Origin: Gnetum montanum
Taxonomy: Eukaryota > Streptophyta > Gnetopsida > Gnetales > Gnetaceae
Assembly (NCBI GenBank): GCA_015680685.1
Contig: MNCI01033568.1
Span: 513,551 to 577,550, forward strand
Length of the DNA stretch: 64,000 nucleotides
Direction: 5' to 3'
Below the pieces are notes generated by a model. The model saw nothing but the letters and a program-made list of their open reading frames with translations. It made no database searches and was not told the DNA's origin. The translations under genes were made by a program, and so were the position numbers. Of the stretch, positions 59,140 to 64,000 are shown in pieces; the stretch's first letter is position 1, and every line of letters starts with the position of its first letter.

Positions 59140-61879
59140 CAAATAGCACCTAGGATCCATATTGTTATGCTTACTCACACCATATCTAATTGGATGCATG
59201 CTAGAAACCTTTCTAGGAAGTTAGTAGATCCTGAAAGTTCTCTACTTTATTTACAGATTGTTGGGAATGAACCATGCAAAGCTCTTCTTGACTTAGGTTT
59301 TGGTGTCAACCTGATCTCTCATGAGATGTATACTACATGGATCTTTCCTCCTTTAAAGAAGAGCAATATCAGATTAGAATTGGTAGACTAGTCCATCACT
59401 GTTCCATTGGGACTATTAGAAGACATTGTGATCATTATCTATGGGTGGTCTTACCCTACTGATTTCATAGTGATTAAAGTGGAGAACTACAAAGGGGATT
59501 TCACAATCATCATGGGAAGGGCATGGCTTAGCACCGTTGATTCAAGAATGGGCATTGGAGATCTTCCCTTGGAAATATCCAAAGAAAATGCATTCCAAAT
59601 GATTAAGAAGAAGTGAGTTCCATGCATCGCATACAACAATATAAGGTGTAATTGTGTAGAAAAATCTCGGCTATGAAACAAGCATCTATCTCTGAATGAA
59701 AGTAGTGTGAACCAAAATTAGAAATTTAAAGGTGTCTATACGTAGTAGCGACAAAATAGGAGGGTACCCAGTGATTGACTACTAATTTTGAGAGTAACAC
59801 ACTTTGCATGGAATTGATTGAGAGCTTGACATGTACATATGTCATAGGCATGGATAAAATAGAGCAAGTTCATCACCAACTCTCTGATGATGTAAATGGT
59901 GATACTTATTGGGGAGAGTTGGAGATTCCTAAAAATTCCAAGTAAGAGCCCCTTGAACTAAAAATGCTGGTGGTTGGAATGGAATACATGTTTTTAAAAA
60001 ATGGGAAGTCAATCATAATCAATGCAAATCTTGCTCCAAAATAGAAAATGATGTTGTTGAATGTAGTTGAAAAATGGTTAGTTGCTTTTGCTTGTTCATA
60101 TCCTAAACTCACAAGGATTGATCCTAAGATATGCCAGCATTACATCTACACTACTCTAGCCATGAAGCCAAAGAGATAGCCACAAAGGTGATTGAATCCC
60201 AAACTGAAGTAGATTGTCAAAGAGGAAATCAAGCAACTCCTCAAGGTGGGGTTCCTTTATCCCATTGTGAATAGTAAGTGGGTTAGTCCACTCATGATTG
60301 TGCCAAAGAAAGGTGGCAAGTGTTGGGTGTGCATTGAGTTTCAGCTACTGAATATGGCAACATTCAAGGACCATTTTCCGTTGCCATTTGTTGATCAGGT
60401 GTTAGACACAATATCTAGGCATTGCTACTATAGTCTTCTAGATGGTTATAGTGGTTAGAACTAAATTCAAATTACACTATAGGACTAGGTGAATACAACA
60501 TTCACAAGTCCTTAGGGGACTTTTTCATATCACAAGATGCCATTTGATCTATGCAATGCTCCTGCTACATTCCAACACTTAGTTCTGAGCATTTTTCAAC
60601 AGCAAATTAGAAGTGGTGTGGAAGTCTTCATAGATGACTTCTTCACTTATGGAGCTACATTTGAGCAAGCCCTAGACTATCTTGAGAAAGTGCTAAATGA
60701 TGTGTTAAGACCAAATTGTAGCTTAATTGGAAAAAAAGTCATCTAATGGTCTAGGAAGGCATTATATTGGGGCATAGGATATCACAAATAGGAATTGAGG
60801 TAGACCCTGAGAAAATAAGGGTCATCCAAGGAATAACCCACTAACCAGAAATTGTCAAAGATGTTTGATCATTTCTTGGACATACCCACTATTACTGATG
60901 ATTCATAGAGAATTTCTCTAAGATTGCAAAATCGTTGGTGGAGTTGACAAAGAAAGATACTTCATTTTTCTAGACCACGGAATGTGAAAAAGCATTCCAA
61001 CAGCTAATAGAGAAACTTGTAGAAACTCCAATCCTACAAGCACCTAACTAGTATAGACCATTTTATGTCATGAAAAATGCATAAAATTATGCCTTGGGAG
61101 CCATGCTTACATAGATGAACAACAAGAAACATCCATACTACATCCATTGTGCTAGCTGAAGCATTGTGGATGCACAACTGAACTACACCATCACAAAAAA
61201 ATAATTAATGGTAGTGGTGTTTGCTCTAGAGAAGTTCAAGAATTATGTGCTTGGATACAAGGTGTTTGTACACATAGATCATAGTGCCATTTGCTTCCTG
61301 ATAAACAAGCCAACGGTAAACCCTTGTGTCATACGGTCGCTGGTGATCTTGCAAGAATTCGATCTTACGATGGTAGATCAAAAGGGCACTGAGAATGTGG
61401 TTGCTAACCACTTGTCTCAGTTACAATGGGACAACAAAGAGGAAGAAAGCCCACTATTTGATATGTTTCCTAATGAACTCCTCTTTGCAGGGGTTATAAC
61501 TAAACAATTTCCCAATGAGACTAAATGGTATGATGGCATTCTCACCTATCTTCTCAACTAAGAGATTCCACAAGGGTTGGAGCACTAGAAGAAAAAGTTG
61601 TTTCTTCACTAGGTAAAGCACTTCATGGAGATTAATGGACATCTCTACAAGGTGTGCATTGATGACCTAGTTTGTTGGTGTGTCCCTGATGTTGATCAAC
61701 TATGCATTCTCTAAGGTACTCGTGAAGGTCCTTGCGAAGGACACTATGTTGGGAGATGCACGACCATTAAAATCCTGATGGCAAGGTACTATTGGCTAAT
61801 AATCTTTAAGGATTCTTACCATTATGTTCACTCTTGTAAAAAATTCCAATGAGATGGTAGAATGATTGCTCAAATGGAG
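59140..61879 (+). pseudogene. pol of element E, decayed and 3'-truncated
   Basis: Protease site ALLDLGFGVNLIS (59281), with DLG where D has DSG, a C-to-T change. RT: WVSPLMIVPKKGGKCWVC, MPFDLCNAPATFQ and VFIDDFFTYG (about 60622). RNase H: VFALEKFKNYVLGYKVFVHI. The integrase HHCC region begins near 61690 and is interrupted by LTR F before the catalytic core. Many TAG and TAA stops. Confidence 0.82.
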
Positions 61880-62471
61880 TGATGAATCGTGATTCATCAG
61901 GCTGCGATATTAGACCCCCAATATCGGATCCACGATATCATGTACATGATATTGTAGCCCAAATAACGATATCAGATACATGATATCGTGACTCCTATGT
62001 GAGCCTATAAATACACATGTAGGCACATGAGAGGAGTCAGTTTGGAAATAGTTAGTTTTAGAAGTTAGTTCATTTCTTAGTTCCTCTAAACCCTTTCTCC
62101 TAGTGCATGCCCGCAGTGTGATGATTGTAATTGTATGACATCCTTTATTTGAGTGTGACATACTTGGACATGCACATGACCAAAAATAAAGATTGAGATT
62201 ACTTCATCATTGCAGCATTCACTTAGTTTAATTACTTAATTTTTATTGTTATTAAACACGAAATGAGTACGACTTGATCATGAGCATCTACGTGTGACTA
62301 CTTGGTATCCTAGTAGTGTACTTGGGTCATGCACTTGGTAATCCTAGTGGTAGTCATGCATGAGGCCTAAGATGTGTATAGATGATTATGGAATGGATGC
62401 TCATCACACTTAGGCTAGCTTAGACTCTCTCTCCCTATCTTCTCTTGGTATAGCTCTCTCTTGCTCCCTTT
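61880..62471 (+). repeat. LTR of element F, cut at its right side
   Basis: Starts TGATGAATCGTG and closely follows the LTR of element A through AAGATTGAGATTACTTCATC and GCTTAGACTCTCTCTC. It stops at about 62471, where TGTGCCGACC begins. U3 array: GCGATATTAGACCC (61904), CCAATATCGGATCC (61918), ACGATATCATGTAC (61932), ATGATATTGTAGCC (61946), a 6-bp gap, ACGATATCAGATAC (61966), ATGATATCGTGACT (61980). TATA: CCTATAAATACAC (62003). Confidence 0.82.
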
Positions 62472-63640
62472 TGTGCCGACCGAAATCGTCGGTGCGAGGC
62501 TAGAACGTTACAAGCACCGAAAGATCAGCGGACGAGCACGGTTGACCCTGCCTCCGCTTGAAGGCAAGCTGGAGTAGAAGAAGGCAGAGTGCCTTGGATG
62601 GTCTGCACGCGGATCAAACAAGGACTTCCCCGAGCGCCACCGAAGTGTTATACGCTGGGTTATATGTAAAACAGGGCGTGAACGGCGAAACAAGCGTACG
62701 ACGTAAGCATAGAGGGGCGTAAGCACTGTCGGATGTAAACGGCGTAAACAGAGATAGGCCCAGCGTAAGCGTACAGGCTCGAACAGCGTACATGGCGTAA
62801 AACAGTGTAAAGGGCGTAAATAGGCGCAAACGGCGTAAACAGTCAGCGTACACGGGCGCGGGCAGCGTAAATGTAAGCTGGCGTGAATGAAGCGTGGGCC
62901 AAATTGACGTAAAACTGTAAAAGAACTTGCAAGAAGCGTAAACAATGGATTATAGAGTTAAAATGTTGTGCACCGGTCTAACGCAGTTGTGTAGGGACAC
63001 AAGGCGGACGTAAAGCCCCGATGGACGGAAGGATGCAGCCGGCTGATAGGGTAGGCGGAGCGCGGACCGTGCTCAGCGTATAGGACTTCAGCGTAAGCAT
63101 AAGCGTAAGAGGGTTTCTGCAGCGTAATTGCTCCGGGTCTCCTCTGGTGAATTTTTGCCGACCCGGTAAATGTAGAAAACTGGGCTATTTATAGGGGTAA
63201 GGTTACCGGGAAAATCAGACGGGGAGACACGTGGCGTATAGACCGGGTGTTACAATTTAGAAACATGATATACGCTGGGCGTATACGTTACAACGGGCCG
63301 GCGTATACGCTGGGCGTAGACGAATAGATGCTGGCGTATACGCTGGGGCATATACGCCGAAGGGTGTCCACTTGCTTCAATCCTTGCTCTTCGGTGTAAT
63401 CTTCACGTTGCCATTGGAGATCCGGTCGTCGAGCGTGTGCATCTGCCGTACCTGGGCGTGTACGCTGGAGAGCTAGGCATAGACGCTGGGCGTAGACGCT
63501 GGGCGTAGACGTCGAGCGTAAACGCTGGCACAACACTTGGAACCAGATGTTACGATTTTCAAGATTGCCCTACGTGACTTCAAATGTAATCGAAGCCACC
63601 TGTGGATCATGGGGATCTGCTTCTTGTCAGACAGATGCTA
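62472..63640 (-). repeat. GC-rich LTR H with CGTAWACG repeats, minus strand, probably young
   Basis: Base composition and CpG content jump at 62472. The boundary reads TGTGCCGACCGAAATCGTCG, a TG start with an internal inverted repeat, which suits an LTR end. On the minus strand a CCCCTATAAATAGCCC TATA box (about 63190) is preceded by an array of GCTGGGCGTAGAC-like units (63240-63540). It is followed by many GCGTAAAC motifs (62590-62900). That is U3-R-U5 order on the minus strand. The outer end is not recognised. Confidence 0.55.
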
Positions 63641-64000
63641 AACTCAAAGATTTTTGTGGTGTTTCATTGGCCCCTCTTTGTTGATGCTTGGAGGAATCGA
63701 CCCGAGAAGTGTTGACAAAGAAGCGCAAAACACCACAAGCGACTTGACAAAAGCTCTGTCCTTTGCCACTGGATCAGACATCATCGTACCTTGTTCAGTG
63801 GCGAATGGTATTGAAAGGGCGAGATTGGCGACTGGCAGGGGGAAAGGGATCGTGGGGATCGCTGCCAGAGTGATCAAGCTAGGGAAAATGGGATGCTCAG
63901 GTGTGCGGCATGCCAGTCCTTGTCGATAGCCGTCTTTCGACAAACTTGGAACTCAAGCATGTGATGTGCGTCCTTTGGCGGAACAGTGCTCTTGGTGATT
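63641..64000. other. Unassigned GC-rich stretch at the window end
   Basis: Open on both strands for about 90 codons, but I recognise no domain in either reading. Composition matches LTR H, so it is probably the rest of that element. Confidence 0.3.

Larger units (their letters stand above)
57554..61879 (+). mobile_element. Element E: internal part of a Ty3/gypsy element, both ends lost
   Basis: Starts in mid-gag at the sequence equivalent to 15736 in element B (ATGTAAAGGATAG). It runs through gag, PR, RT, RNase H and the integrase zinc-binding region, and is cut at 61879 by the LTR of F. There is no LTR of its own in the window. Its wording is closer to B than to D. Confidence 0.82.

Noticed and set aside
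61904-61993. CRISPR-like array from regularly spaced GATATC units
   Set aside because: Units are directly adjacent with no spacers and lie in a plant LTR promoter region.
62508-62945. Minus-strand open frame of 145 codons
   Set aside because: It arises from the GCGTAAAC-type repeats of a GC-rich LTR; the reading is low-complexity (repeated F-T-P, R-L motifs) with no domain.
63644-63943. Opposed open frames of 99 and 91 codons at the window end
   Set aside because: Both strands are open in GC-rich sequence, and neither reading resembles a known protein. Kept only as an unassigned stretch.

Overview
This window is nuclear DNA of a seed plant with a large, repeat-rich genome, most likely a gymnosperm. 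That is an inference from an 11-kb gene with retroelement-filled introns, ancient nested LTR elements and heavily decayed coding frames. The species cannot be named from sequence alone. There is one host gene, on the + strand at 27887-39013: 13 exons that splice in frame to a 383-residue alpha/beta hydrolase of the ABHD11/YbfF type, probably organelle-targeted. Almost everything else is mobile DNA.

Layout. 1-24720: an L1-like LINE remnant (minus) appears to be split by element C (734-24400, minus). C's left LTR is itself interrupted by insertion X (about 877-5182), which contains a solo LTR (1230-2179, target duplication AATAG). C's right LTR is interrupted by element B (13834-23887, plus; target duplication AACAT/AACGT). 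24720-27130: four copies or parts of a tRNA-derived SINE and a LINE 3' end. 27140-39240: the host gene, with a LINE ORF1 remnant in intron 1 and an RTE-type reverse transcriptase remnant in intron 3. 39650-47800: another RTE-type LINE, cut in its RT catalytic box by element A (40473-47453, plus; perfect TCTAC target duplication; contains a 149-N gap). 48377-57553: element D (plus), whose 3' LTR is cut after 84 bp and joined to the middle of gag of element E (57554-61879). E is cut in its integrase by LTR F (61880). F is interrupted at about 62472 by a GC- and CpG-rich, apparently young LTR (H) running towards the window end.

A, B, C, D, E and F look like one Ty3/gypsy clan: LTRs beginning TGATGA and ending (C/T)TCATCA, a primer site resembling the tRNA-Asp type used by Athila/Tat elements, and shared gag. 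B, D and E carry decayed gag-pol. A and C have gag but no pol, and carry a long third ORF in the position where Athila-like elements carry an env-like gene. In A it runs 923 codons in a single frame with 12 stops and no frameshift. The two copies share conserved blocks, including a domain resembling the putative plant transposon protein family and a coiled-coil tail. Most of these LTRs carry an unusual U3 array of 14-bp GATATC-centred repeats just upstream of the TATA box. A second copy of that array plus a TATA box lies inside A, upstream of the third ORF. This pol-less gag + ORF3 family, with its duplicated promoter module and splice-acceptor-like sites at the ORF3 start, is the most novel system seen here.
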